Under the pieces are notes generated by a model. The model was not told the origin of the DNA and did not search any database. It worked only from the letters and a program-made list of their open reading frames with translations. The translations under genes were made by a program, and so were the position numbers. From Methylobacillus arboreus (GTDB lineage: Bacteria > Pseudomonadota > Gammaproteobacteria > Burkholderiales > Methylophilaceae), in the NCBI RefSeq assembly GCF_020532725.1, contig NZ_JAJAVC010000003.1, positions 620,001-684,000 on the forward strand: a stretch of DNA of 64,000 nucleotides, given 5' to 3'. Below are positions 52,519-61,345 of the stretch, one piece after another; within the stretch, counting starts at the first letter, position 1, and the number at the start of each line of letters is the position of its first letter.

Positions 52519-54095
52519 TAAGCCTCACCAGGCCGGGAAACAGTCAGCTTATTGCCGGGCACGATGTGTGATCCCATCAGGTTGTTCCAACGTTTCAAAT
52601 CTCTGCTTTGCACATCAAATTTCCGGGCAATGCTATCCAGCGTATCGCCACGTTTGACTACATAATGACGGTTCGCGGCGTTCCCGGAGGGGCTGGGTGC
52701 ACGCTGTACGCCCGAAATGGAAAGTATCTGGCCAGGCTTGAGATTGCTGGACTTTAATCCGTTCATACTCATTAACTGTTGGTTGCTGATGCTGTAGCGC
52801 TTGGCTATTGCGCTAATGGTTTCACCGCCCTTGACCTGATGGCTGACATTGCTGGATGTTGATGCATTGGCAGTCAGGATATGAATTTGGCTGTGGTCTG
52901 CCACGGCAATGGTTGCTTCTTTATTAGTGTTTACCTGGACAGGAACTAGTAGAGGCATGTTGTTGTTTATATTATTGGCACTCAAGCCATTGATGTCTCT
53001 AAGTTGTGCCGGCTCTATGCCGAACTTTCGGGCGATACTGTCCATACGCTCGCCACGCTTGGCATGGTAGGTCTGCCAACTGACAAGCGGTTTGTCGTAT
53101 GCAGCCAGGTTGCTGGTGAAAATCTCGGCGGCGCCGATAGGTAACAGGATTTCATGGACATTGCCATTGGCGGTGAGGACGGGGCGGTTGTATTCGGGGT
53201 TAAGCGATGAGAATTCTTCGTAAGAGATTTCCGCCAGTTCGGCGGCAAGTTTTGCGTCAATCTGCTGCGGGGCTGTGACTTTGGTGAAATAGGGACGGTT
53301 AGGAATGCTCTGGATGTTCAGGCCATATTGCTGCGGATTGGTCATGATGTTCTTGACCGCTTGCAGCTTAGGAACGTAGTTTTTTGTTTCTTCAGAAAGT
53401 TCCAGGCTCTGGTAGTCGGTCGGCAGGCCAAGGCTGCGGTTGCGGGCAATGGCTCGGCTGACAGTGCCTTCGCCCGCATTATAGGCGGCTAGTGCCAGAT
53501 CCCAGGTACCAAACATGATATAGAGTTTTTGCAGGTAATTGAGGGCAGCATTGGTGGCGGCAGTCACATCGCGGCGGCTGTCCATCCACCAGTCTTGCTT
53601 GAGGCCGAAGTTCTTGCCGGTGGAGGGAATGAACTGCCAGATGCCCGAAGCACTGCTGCGCGAGAGCGCCTGTGGGTTAAAAGCGCTTTCTATCATGGGT
53701 AGTAACGCAATCTCTGTCGGCATGCCGCGCTTTTGTACTTCCTCGACGATATGGTAAAGGTAGCGCTGGCTGCGATCGACCATGCGCTTGACGTAATCGG
53801 GGCGTGAGGAATACCAGCTTTCATGGGTGCTGGTAATGGGTGATTGCAATTCGGGAATGCCGTAGCCGTCCCTGATGCGCTGCCAAAGATCGAGGCTGGC
53901 GAGAGTATCCTTGTTTTGGTTTTGCACGCCTGCCGCCACAGAGCCTTCTGGCATATAACCCGCGATATCGTCGCTAGGGTAATCTCCAAGAATAATGATT
54001 TCGTCGCCAACCACATTGGTGACAGCGTAAGCCGCAGGAGCTGCAATGATGGGCGATGCAAGCAATACCAGCTTCAGCAGGGACTTTACAGTCAT
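52518..54095 (-). CDS. mltD: Membrane-bound lytic murein transglycosylase D
   Basis: A 525-residue periplasmic lytic transglycosylase. After the signal sequence comes the SLT domain with the catalytic Glu in LLPMIESAFNPQALSRSSAS, then IWQFIPSTGKNFGL and LALAAYNAGEGTVSRAI. Three C-terminal LysM modules begin near YHAKRGERMDSIARKFG, HQVKGGETISAIAKRYS and YVVKRGDTLDSIARKFD. It cleaves peptidoglycan glycan strands. It is first of an operon with the ABC importer. E. coli MltD also has LysM modules and lies near gloB, as here. Confidence 0.93.
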   Translation of the reverse strand: MTVKSLLKLVLLASPIIAAPAAYAVTNVVGDEIIILGDYPSDDIAGYMPEGSVAAGVQNQNKDTLASLDLWQRIRDGYGIPELQSPITSTHESWYSSRPDYVKRMVDRSQRYLYHIVEEVQKRGMPTEIALLPMIESAFNPQALSRSSASGIWQFIPSTGKNFGLKQDWWMDSRRDVTAATNAALNYLQKLYIMFGTWDLALAAYNAGEGTVSRAIARNRSLGLPTDYQSLELSEETKNYVPKLQAVKNIMTNPQQYGLNIQSIPNRPYFTKVTAPQQIDAKLAAELAEISYEEFSSLNPEYNRPVLTANGNVHEILLPIGAAEIFTSNLAAYDKPLVSWQTYHAKRGERMDSIARKFGIEPAQLRDINGLSANNINNNMPLLVPVQVNTNKEATIAVADHSQIHILTANASTSSNVSHQVKGGETISAIAKRYSISNQQLMSMNGLKSSNLKPGQILSISGVQRAPSPSGNAANRHYVVKRGDTLDSIARKFDVQSRDLKRWNNLMGSHIVPGNKLTVSRPGEA

Positions 54096-54209
54096 TCGTA
54101 CTTCTCGGATGGCTTCGGGGTGCTAGGATAGTAGCGAATGAGTGAATGTAGCGTCAAGTCTGTGGCACAAATAAACACCTTACTTGAAATCATTAAACTA
54201 TGTTAATGA

Positions 54210-54962
54210 TTAAAAATGATTTCTCATTTCTCGGATCGTAGTGAAAATGCTGACTGGGTCGGTATTGATACTGCCGGAGGCGGCAATCACGCCTGGTTCA
54301 TGACAGCGTAGGAATGGATTGGTGGCAAGTTCAAGCGCTATAGTGGATGGCACACTGGGCAAGCCTTGAGCGCGCATATTGCTAGTCGCCTGCTGGCGGG
54401 CGAGCAAAACAGGATGTTGCGGTTCCAGGGTGCGGGCAAACTTCAGGTTATGTTCGGTGTATTCATGGGCGCAATAGACCGCTGTATCGGCCGGCAGCTG
54501 CGCCAGTTGCTGCAGCGAGGTATACATTTGCCTAGGGCTACCTTCGAATAGCCGTCCGCAACCGGCACCGAATAATGTATCGCCACAAAATAGCATGCCA
54601 TTGCCATGATAGGCCACATGTTCCAAGGTATGGCCGGGAACCTCAAGTACCGACAGGGATAGTGCCGGTGCTGAGAAGTTTAATGTATTGCCAGCACTGA
54701 CTGCCTGATGCGGGAATGTGTACTGTTCCTTGCTCGGGGCGAACACCATGGCTGGTGTTGCATGAAGCAATGCCTCCACGCCGCCTATATGGTCATGATG
54801 ATGATGAGTGACCAGAATAGCGTCCAGTTGCAAATGCAGCGTGGAGAGGGCGGCCAGCACAGGGTTTGCATCGCCAGGATCTACCACGATGGCATGGGCA
54901 TGGTCGTGCAATAGCCAGATATAATTGTCCTTGAATGCGGGAATAGGGATAATTTCAAGCAT
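54210..54962 (-). CDS. gloB: Hydroxyacylglutathione hydrolase (glyoxalase II)
   Basis: Second enzyme of the glyoxalase pathway, releasing lactate and glutathione. The 250-residue metallo-beta-lactamase fold has the metal motif VTHHHHDHIGG, then HTLEHVAYHG, FCGDTLFGAGCGRLFEG and CAHEYTEHNLKFA. ATG 54962 (MLEIIPIPAFKDNYIW) is the family start. It is divergent from the yafS-like gene, which matches E. coli gene order gloB-yafS-rnhA-dnaQ. Confidence 0.94.
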   Translation of the reverse strand: MLEIIPIPAFKDNYIWLLHDHAHAIVVDPGDANPVLAALSTLHLQLDAILVTHHHHDHIGGVEALLHATPAMVFAPSKEQYTFPHQAVSAGNTLNFSAPALSLSVLEVPGHTLEHVAYHGNGMLFCGDTLFGAGCGRLFEGSPRQMYTSLQQLAQLPADTAVYCAHEYTEHNLKFARTLEPQHPVLLARQQATSNMRAQGLPSVPSTIALELATNPFLRCHEPGVIAASGSINTDPVSIFTTIREMRNHF

Positions 54963-55009
54963 CTGAGCAGTCAGTGAGTCAATATAGTGCCTATTAATGA
55001 TATGTTGGG

Positions 55010-55738
55010 ATGCTGATGTCAACCGAGAAACAAGCACAATGGCTTGCCAGCCCTTTGGGGCAATATCTGAAAGAGCAGGAGCAGGCTCTGTTTGACGAAG
55101 CGGTGCATGATATATTCGGTTTCAATGCCATGCAGTTCGGCATGCTTGCAATGCCATTGCTGCGTCACTGCCGCATTCCCTATCAATTCGGTGCGGATGT
55201 GGCAGGCGGCCTGATGCAGTGTGAATCCCATCAGCTTCCGCTTCAGGCAGGCAGCCTGGATCTGCTGTTATTGCCCCATACCCTTGATTTCAGCGAGCAT
55301 CCACATCAGACCCTGCGGGAAGCGGCGCGGGTGCTGGTGCCGGAAGGACATATCATAATGACTGGTTTTAACCCGGTCAGCCCATGGGGAATCCGTCGCC
55401 TGGCAAGCAATAATGATGATTATCCCTGGGACGCCAATTTCCTCAGCCTGATGCGAGTCAAGGACTGGCTGGCCTTGCTCGACTTCGAGGTAATCGAGGC
55501 CAGGATGGCCTGTCATATGCCCCCATTCCGGAATAGCAGCGGACATGGGCGCCTGGGCTCAGTTGAGCGTCTGGGTGCGCGATTGTGGCCCTTGATGGGT
55601 GGGGTATACTTCGTCCTGGCAAAAAAACGGGTAATAGGCATGCGCTTGATCAAGCCCGTATGGGGCAAGTCCAAGCTCAAGGCCGGCTTATTGCCCACAC
55701 CAACCCAAAGAACGGATGTACAGAACAAACATGAGTGA
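55010..55738 (+). CDS. yafS: YafS-like SAM-dependent methyltransferase
   Basis: A 242-residue methyltransferase-like protein. The Rossmann part is degenerate (the glycine-rich loop region reads [13 protein letters not shown]). The later blocks [41 protein letters not shown] and VYFVLAKKR are clear family features. Position between gloB and rnhA matches E. coli yafS. Two in-frame ATGs (55010, 55016) are near each other and the choice is uncertain. Its substrate is unknown. Confidence 0.82.
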   Translation: MLMSTEKQAQWLASPLGQYLKEQEQALFDEAVHDIFGFNAMQFGMLAMPLLRHCRIPYQFGADVAGGLMQCESHQLPLQAGSLDLLLLPHTLDFSEHPHQTLREAARVLVPEGHIIMTGFNPVSPWGIRRLASNNDDYPWDANFLSLMRVKDWLALLDFEVIEARMACHMPPFRNSSGHGRLGSVERLGARLWPLMGGVYFVLAKKRVIGMRLIKPVWGKSKLKAGLLPTPTQRTDVQNKHE

Positions 55739-56189
55739 TAGCAGTGTGATTGAGATTTATGCTGACGGGGCGTGCAAAGGCAATCCTGGTCCCGGTGGCT
55801 GGGGGGCATGGTTATCGTTTGCCGGACATGAAAAAGAGCTGTGGGGCGGCGAACTGGGCACTACCAATAACCGCATGGAGCTTACTGCGGTGATCCGTGC
55901 GCTGGAAGCGCTTAAACGCCAATGTAATGTGAAAATCTATACTGACTCAGCCTATGTGCAAAAAGGGATAACAGAGTGGGTGCACAACTGGAAGGCCAGA
56001 AACTGGACAACCAGCGATAAAAAGCCAGTCAAGAATGTTGATCTCTGGAAAGCCCTGGATGCCCTGGTGCAACAGCACCAGATCGAGTGGATATGGGTCA
56101 AGGGCCACGCAGGCAATGCGGGCAATGAGCGGGCCGATACATTGGCTAACAAGGGCGTGGACCAAGTGCTGGGCCGCGCGGTGTTATAG
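55731..56189 (+). CDS. rnhA: Ribonuclease HI
   Basis: Degrades RNA in RNA-DNA hybrids. The 152-residue enzyme has the active-site pattern [18 protein letters not shown] (first Asp), [14 protein letters not shown] (Glu), [11 protein letters not shown] (Asp) and the late [15 protein letters not shown] (His/Asp). ATG 55731 starts [13 protein letters not shown] and overlaps the end of the yafS-like gene by 8 bases. dnaQ follows after 9 bases, an association conserved from E. coli. Confidence 0.96.
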   Translation: MSDSSVIEIYADGACKGNPGPGGWGAWLSFAGHEKELWGGELGTTNNRMELTAVIRALEALKRQCNVKIYTDSAYVQKGITEWVHNWKARNWTTSDKKPVKNVDLWKALDALVQQHQIEWIWVKGHAGNAGNERADTLANKGVDQVLGRAVL

Positions 56190-56198
56190 GAAACGAAC

Positions 56199-56888
56199 AT
56201 GCGCCAGATATTCCTCGATACTGAAACTACCGGTCTTTATCCTGCCCAAGGGCACCGGATTATTGAAATTGCTGGCGTTGAGCTGCTTAATCGCAGGCTG
56301 ACCAACAACCATTTCCACGTTTATCTCAACCCGGACCGCGAGATAGACGAGGCAGCACAGGAAGTGCATGGCATCACGCTGGAGTTTTTGCAGGACAAGC
56401 CACGTTTTGCCGATATTGCAGATGAGTTTCTGCAATTTGTTTCCGGCGCGGACCTCATTATCCACAACGCTCCGTTCGATATCGGGTTTCTTAATGCTGA
56501 ATTGACCAGAATCGAGCGGCAAAATATCGAGCACAGCGTGCTGGAGATCATCGATACGCTGAAAATGGCGAAGGAAATGCGCCCTGGCCAGCGCAACAAC
56601 CTGGATGCTTTATGCCGCCACTATGGCATAGACAACTCTTCACGTACGCTTCACGGCGCCTTGCTGGATGCGGAGCTGCTTGCGGATGTTTATATGGCTA
56701 TGACCCGCGGGCAGGAAAGCTTGATGATCGATATGCTGGATAGCGGGCCGGTGGAAAGTGATGGTGAACTCAAACTGACGCGCAGCAAGCCATTGCGTGT
56801 GCTGGCCGCCAACGAAACCGAGCAGGCCTCACATGAAGAATACTTGCAGGCACTGACAAAAGGCGGCGCTTGCGTCTGGACGCAATAG
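56199..56888 (+). CDS. dnaQ: DNA polymerase III epsilon subunit (proofreading exonuclease)
   Basis: The 3'-5' proofreading exonuclease of the replicase, 229 residues. DEDDh motifs are Exo I LDTETTGLYP, Exo II HNAPFDIGFLN and Exo III with the catalytic His in HGALLDAELLADVY. The remaining C-terminal 50 residues contact the alpha subunit. It is cotranscribed with rnhA. Confidence 0.95.
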   Translation: MRQIFLDTETTGLYPAQGHRIIEIAGVELLNRRLTNNHFHVYLNPDREIDEAAQEVHGITLEFLQDKPRFADIADEFLQFVSGADLIIHNAPFDIGFLNAELTRIERQNIEHSVLEIIDTLKMAKEMRPGQRNNLDALCRHYGIDNSSRTLHGALLDAELLADVYMAMTRGQESLMIDMLDSGPVESDGELKLTRSKPLRVLAANETEQASHEEYLQALTKGGACVWTQ

Positions 56889-56893
56889 TTGCG

Positions 56894-57334
56894 TTAAGCT
56901 AGCGCATCTGCCCAGCTATTAGGCGTTTCATACAGCCTCACGCGTTCCAGCTTGAGCTGAGTGCCATAGATGTCGTGGTATTGCGCCTTCAGGATACGGA
57001 AGGCTTCTGCTGCCATGTTTTCTGCCGTCGGAACAGTGTTGAAGATAACGGTTTTATGCTCAGGCAGGCTTTGCAGGAATTCCAGAACTGCCGTATCTCC
57101 TTGGTATACCAGAAACGCATGATCCCATTGGTCCACCACGCAACGCTTGGCAATGGCTTTGACATCGGAAAAGTCCATGACCATGCCATTGTCCGACGCG
57201 TCCTCTAACTCAATAATATTGCCGGAAAGCGTAATTTCCAGGGCATAACGATGCCCATGCAGATTGCGGCACTGGCTTTTATGGCTGGGAATACGATGCC
57301 CGGCATCGAATTCAAGGCGGGTGGTAATTTGCAT
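56894..57334 (-). CDS. queD: 6-carboxy-5,6,7,8-tetrahydropterin synthase (QueD/PTPS family)
   Basis: A 146-residue zinc enzyme that converts dihydroneopterin triphosphate to carboxytetrahydropterin in queuosine synthesis. The opening FDAGHRIPSHKSQCRNLHGH contains the three zinc His ligands and the catalytic Cys. MVMDFSDVKAI and the later EAFRILK and L-RVRLYETPNSWA complete the T-fold. In an H4MPT-using bacterium a PTPS could also feed other pterin routes, but QueD is the plain reading. Confidence 0.9.
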   Translation of the reverse strand: MQITTRLEFDAGHRIPSHKSQCRNLHGHRYALEITLSGNIIELEDASDNGMVMDFSDVKAIAKRCVVDQWDHAFLVYQGDTAVLEFLQSLPEHKTVIFNTVPTAENMAAEAFRILKAQYHDIYGTQLKLERVRLYETPNSWADALA

Positions 57335-57393
57335 GGCGCGATTATAGCAGTAAAACCTGCAGCAGCCTCACGACGCTGATGCATCATTAGTGC

Positions 57394-58317
57394 CTAAAGT
57401 CCGGCCAGGGTGCGGATGTGTGCCGTTGCGGATTGTGCCAAGGAGGAGAGGTGGTAGCCGCCTTCGAGTACGGATACTATGCGTTTTTCTGCATGCCGCG
57501 CGGCAACTGACATGGCAAATTGCGTTATCCAGCGGTAATCGTCGGTGCTGAGTTGCAGATTGGCAAGAGGATCATTCTCATGGGCATCGAACCCGGCAGA
57601 AATAAACAGCATCTGCGGCCGGAAACGTTGCAAGGCAGGTGCGAAGTTTTGCAATACCGCTTCGCGGAATGCCTGGCTGCCGCTTTGTGCAGGCAGTGGC
57701 ACATTGATCATGCGATCTGTGCGCGTATCTGCACCACGGTGCGGGTAAAACGGATGCTGAAAGGTTGAGCATAGCATCACACGCTGATCGCTCTTGAAAA
57801 TATCCTCCGTTCCATCGCCGTGGTGCACGTCAAAATCCAGAATGGCGACGCGTGTCAACTCATAGGTTTCCAGCGCATAGGCCACCCCGGCAGCAATATG
57901 ATTGAAAATGCAGAATCCCGCAGCACGCGCCTTGCCGGCATGGTGGCCGGGCGGCCGCACGCAGCAAAAGGCATTTTCAGTCTGCTTTTGCATGACAAGG
58001 TCAGTCGCTTTGATGAGCGCGCCTGTCGCGTGTAGGCAGGCTGTGAGCGACATCGGTCCCATGGCGGTGTCAGGGTCCAGGCGCACGACACCAGCACGAG
58101 GAGCAATATCGCGAATATGCCGGATATAGGCCGCATCATGCACGCGTTGCAGGTCTGTATCAGTGGCTTGTGGTGCTTCATGGCGTTGCAGTTTGCCAAT
58201 CAGATGTTGCTCTGCTAGCGCATCCATGATGGCGGTAATGCGTGCAGGAGACTCCGGGTGTTTGCCATCCATGACATGCAACAGCGTATCAGGATGGGAC
58301 ACCAGCGCGGTGGTCAT
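57394..58317 (-). CDS. Histone deacetylase family (AcuC/HdaH-like) amidohydrolase
   Basis: A 307-residue zinc-dependent deacetylase-fold protein. Metal and active-site signatures are VRPPGHHAGKARAAGFCIFN, AILDFDVHHGDGTEDIF and FISAGFDAHENDPLANL. It ends with VLEGGYHLSSLA. Bacterial members act on acetylpolyamines or acetylated proteins (AcuC on acetyl-CoA synthetase); the substrate here is not determined. It overlaps rsgA by four bases on the same strand. Confidence 0.9.
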   Translation of the reverse strand: MTTALVSHPDTLLHVMDGKHPESPARITAIMDALAEQHLIGKLQRHEAPQATDTDLQRVHDAAYIRHIRDIAPRAGVVRLDPDTAMGPMSLTACLHATGALIKATDLVMQKQTENAFCCVRPPGHHAGKARAAGFCIFNHIAAGVAYALETYELTRVAILDFDVHHGDGTEDIFKSDQRVMLCSTFQHPFYPHRGADTRTDRMINVPLPAQSGSQAFREAVLQNFAPALQRFRPQMLFISAGFDAHENDPLANLQLSTDDYRWITQFAMSVAARHAEKRIVSVLEGGYHLSSLAQSATAHIRTLAGL

Positions 58318-59186
58318 GCAATTTCCAGGCGTAATTGCTGGTAGTAGGCAAGACGCCGGGGCAATATTTCACCTGTAGCCACGGCAGCCTGGATGGCGCA
58401 TTCCGGTTCTTTGAGGTGGCGGCAGTTATTGAAACGGCATTTACCGAGGTAAGGACGAAATTCGGTAAACGCCAGTTCGAGTTGTTCGGCATCCAGATGG
58501 TGCAGGCCAAATTCCTGCAGCCCAGGAGAATCGATCAAATGACTTTCCGCGTCTAGGTGGTACAAGTGAGCTGCGGTTGTCGTATGTTTGCCGCTATCCA
58601 ATACCGTGGAAACTTCCTGTGTCTTGATCATTTTATCTGGCAGCAGCGCATTGACGATGGTAGATTTCCCCATGCCGGACTGGCCTACCAATACGCTGGT
58701 TTCTCCCTTGAGCCATTGCCTGAGTGGTGCTATGTCTTCACGGGCAGATAATGGTTGTATCGTGTAGCCGAGCGCAGCATAGTCCTGCAGCCGCGCCATG
58801 GTTTCACCCGCATTATCAAGGTCGCACTTGTTGAGCACGATCACGGCCTTGATTCCAGCTGCCTCGGTAGCTACCAGGCAGCGGTTGAGCAATTCTTCAT
58901 AAAAGCTAGGCTGTGTTGCCAGCACAATGACAGCCTGGCTGACATTGGCAGCCAGCATCTTGCTGCGGAAACTGTTGCTGCGATAAAGCAGGCTGGTTCT
59001 AGGCTGCAACTGCTCTACCACGCCTTCATTAGGACCGGTGGTTTTGATCTTGACATGGTCGCCGCAGGCAAGATCCGTCTTCTTGCCGCGCGTCACGCAA
59101 CTCAACTCACGCCCATCCTCCAACTCCACACCATAGCGTTTGCCGTAGGAAGCTACGACCAAACCGCTTAATAAGTCATTCAGCAA
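58314..59186 (-). CDS. rsgA: Ribosome small subunit-dependent GTPase RsgA
   Basis: A 290-residue circularly permuted GTPase that helps 30S maturation. An N-terminal OB-fold is followed by permuted motifs: G4 VLNKCDL comes before G1 GQSGMGKST and G3 DSPGLQEFGL. The C-terminal zinc knuckle reads CRFNNCRHLKEPECAI. It lies three bases from the M48 peptidase gene, which commonly precedes it in betaproteobacteria together with orn. Confidence 0.95.
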   Translation of the reverse strand: MLNDLLSGLVVASYGKRYGVELEDGRELSCVTRGKKTDLACGDHVKIKTTGPNEGVVEQLQPRTSLLYRSNSFRSKMLAANVSQAVIVLATQPSFYEELLNRCLVATEAAGIKAVIVLNKCDLDNAGETMARLQDYAALGYTIQPLSAREDIAPLRQWLKGETSVLVGQSGMGKSTIVNALLPDKMIKTQEVSTVLDSGKHTTTAAHLYHLDAESHLIDSPGLQEFGLHHLDAEQLELAFTEFRPYLGKCRFNNCRHLKEPECAIQAAVATGEILPRRLAYYQQLRLEIA

Positions 59187-59189
59187 GGT

Positions 59190-60452
59190 TTAGTGTGCTG
59201 TAAACGTGCTTAAGCGGGCGATGCGTATGCTCGCAGGCGGATGCGAGTCATAAAATGCCGAATGCAGCGGGTCGGGCGTCAGGGTGGAGGCATTGTCGCG
59301 GTACAGCTTGACCAGGGCCTCTACCAGATAGCGGGCATCTGCATTTTGTGCTGCATATTCATCTGCTTCAAATTCATTCTTGCGCGAGTAACCAGCTAGC
59401 AGTGGGCGCAACAGGAACAGGAAGACCGGGCTGACCAACAGGAACAGAAGCAGGGCCATGTAATCACTGGGCTGGTTTACACCCAGCCCGGCATAGAACC
59501 AATCCTGCTGGGCAAGCCATCCTAGGAGCGCCAAGCCGATGAAGCTGACAAAAAACATCAGGGCAATGCGCTTGATGACATGCTTGTGCTTGAAGTGGCC
59601 AAGCTCGTGTGCCAGCACTGCCTCGATTTCGTCTCCATTCAGGCGTTCCAGCAGGGTGTCGAAGAACACCACGCGCTTGCTTGCACCAAAGCCGGTGAAA
59701 TAGGCATTGCCATGGCTGCTGCGTGTAGAGCCATCCATCACGAACAGGCCCTGGGACTTGAAGCCGCATTTGGTCAGCAAGGTTTCAATACGCGTTTTCA
59801 AGGATTCATCGCCCAATGGGGAAAACTTGTTGAACATCGGGGCAATGAAGGTGGGGTAGATTGCCAGCATTAGGAGGTTGAATACACTCCATACCACCCA
59901 AAGATACAGCCACCAGTAGTCGCCAGCCCCTTGCATGAGCCACAGGGCGGCAAACAGTAATGGCGCACCCAGCAGCAGGCCAACAATGCTGTGCTTGACC
60001 AAATCGATAAAGTACATGGCAGGCGTCATTTTGTTGAAGCCGAAATGCTGGTCGATAACAAAAGTACGGTAATAATCGAAAGGCAGGTCAACCAGGCTGC
60101 TCACCAGCAATGCGCTCAGGATGACTGCGGCGCCGCGAATGATGTCATGTTCCGGCAAGATGCCGCGCCAGGCATTGTCGATCAATTGCAAACCGCCTCC
60201 CACGGTAAGCAACAGCAGCAATACGGCTTGCACAGAGGTTTCCAGGATTGCTGACTGCGTTTTTGCAGAAGAGTAGTCGGCGGCCTTCTGGTGGGCGCCC
60301 AGACTGATGCTTGAATTGAACGCATCAGGCACCTTGTTACGGTGCGTCTGGATGTAGCTCACATGCCGCCGGCCTAGCCAGATACGGATTGCCGTGGTGA
60401 GCACCAGAAGAGATATGAAGAGGATCGTCAGGTTTGTAGCCATCATTTGCAT
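59190..60452 (-). CDS. M48-family Ste24-type membrane metalloprotease
   Basis: A 420-residue integral-membrane peptidase of the CAAX prenyl protease type. The N-terminal domain has several helices (peptidase M48 N), and the zinc motif HELGH is in AVLAHELGHFKHKHV. A third zinc Glu is in FEADEYAA near residue 365. Bacterial homologs take part in membrane protein quality control. It is divergent from orn and adjacent to rsgA, a conserved group. ATG 60452 gives the first membrane helix at once. Confidence 0.92.
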   Translation of the reverse strand: MQMMATNLTILFISLLVLTTAIRIWLGRRHVSYIQTHRNKVPDAFNSSISLGAHQKAADYSSAKTQSAILETSVQAVLLLLLTVGGGLQLIDNAWRGILPEHDIIRGAAVILSALLVSSLVDLPFDYYRTFVIDQHFGFNKMTPAMYFIDLVKHSIVGLLLGAPLLFAALWLMQGAGDYWWLYLWVVWSVFNLLMLAIYPTFIAPMFNKFSPLGDESLKTRIETLLTKCGFKSQGLFVMDGSTRSSHGNAYFTGFGASKRVVFFDTLLERLNGDEIEAVLAHELGHFKHKHVIKRIALMFFVSFIGLALLGWLAQQDWFYAGLGVNQPSDYMALLLFLLVSPVFLFLLRPLLAGYSRKNEFEADEYAAQNADARYLVEALVKLYRDNASTLTPDPLHSAFYDSHPPASIRIARLSTFTAH

Positions 60453-60547
60453 GTTTATCAGTTAAAATATTATGTTTATTTTGAAGCAAGAAAGCGGTGG
60501 AAGGTTCACCTTTCTTTGCATGCGGTCACATTTTAATGGAAATCATT

Positions 60548-61096
60548 ATGTCACAACACAACGACAACCTCATCTGGCTGGATATGGAAATGAGCGGTTT
60601 GCTGCCAGATAGCGACCGCATTCTGGAACTGGCTGCTGTCGTTACCGACGCCGAACTCAATGTGCTGGGAGAATCGCCGGTACTGGTTATTCATCAGTCC
60701 GATGCCGTCCTGGACGGCATGGATGCGTGGAACAAGGGAACCCATGGGCGCTCTGGCCTGATTGACAAGGTGAAGGCATCCACCCTGGATGAAGTTGCTG
60801 CATCGCAACAAATGATCGCCTTTCTCAAGGAGTTCGTGCCTGCCGGAAAATCCCCCATGTGCGGCAATTCCATTTGCCAGGACAGGCGATTCATGGCGCG
60901 CTATATGCCCGAACTTGAAGCCTATTTTCATTACCGCAACCTGGATGTCAGCGTGTTCAAGGAACTGGCAAGGCGCTGGCGCCCGGCATTGATTGCAGGG
61001 TTCAAGAAAAGCAGCAAGCATGAAGCGCTGGCGGATATTTACGAGTCTATTGATGAGCTGAAGTATTACCGCGAGCATTTCCTCCGCCTGGAGTAG
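60548..61096 (+). CDS. orn: Oligoribonuclease
   Basis: A 182-residue DEDDh exoribonuclease that degrades 2-5 nt RNA and linear pGpG. It has [20 protein letters not shown] with the DxE pair, [16 protein letters not shown], and [17 protein letters not shown] with the final acidic residues. ATG 60548 (MSQHNDN) is preferred to longer in-frame starts at 60497 and 60536. Divergent from the M48 gene. Confidence 0.95.
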   Translation: MSQHNDNLIWLDMEMSGLLPDSDRILELAAVVTDAELNVLGESPVLVIHQSDAVLDGMDAWNKGTHGRSGLIDKVKASTLDEVAASQQMIAFLKEFVPAGKSPMCGNSICQDRRFMARYMPELEAYFHYRNLDVSVFKELARRWRPALIAGFKKSSKHEALADIYESIDELKYYREHFLRLE

Positions 61097-61126
61097 GCTT
61101 TCTCTCCAATAAAAAGGTAAAAAAAG

Positions 61127-61145
61127 GGGTGCGTCAGGCGCACCC
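61127..61145. terminator. Hairpin between orn and glgA
   Basis: Stem GGGTGCG / CGCACCC with a 5-base loop. The A-run to its left gives a T-tract on the minus strand, so it could end transcripts from glgA; for orn on the plus strand the T-run is missing. Confidence 0.6.
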
Positions 61146-61267
61146 TTAAGGGAGGAGAAGTATAGCTTTGGAGAAAGCTCGCAAATAAATGAACACTGTT
61201 CATGCCATTTACTTTACGTTAGGTGCCATATTAAGTATGAAGTGTTGCTGAATTATTGCTGGAAAAG

Positions 61268-61317
61268 GCAAAATGGTTAGCAAACTGTTAAATAGTTGTA
61301 ACAGTTTGCTATTTTGC
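61268..61317 (-). terminator. Long stem-loop downstream of glgA
   Basis: GCAAAAT and AGCAAACTGTT pair with AACAGTTTGCT and ATTTTGC, leaving a 4-base bulge and a 10-base loop. It starts about 30 bases after the glgA stop on the minus strand and is followed by a weak T-rich stretch (CCTTTTCC). Confidence 0.65.
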
Positions 61318-61345
61318 TTTTTAGATTGAGAAAAACGTAGAAAAA

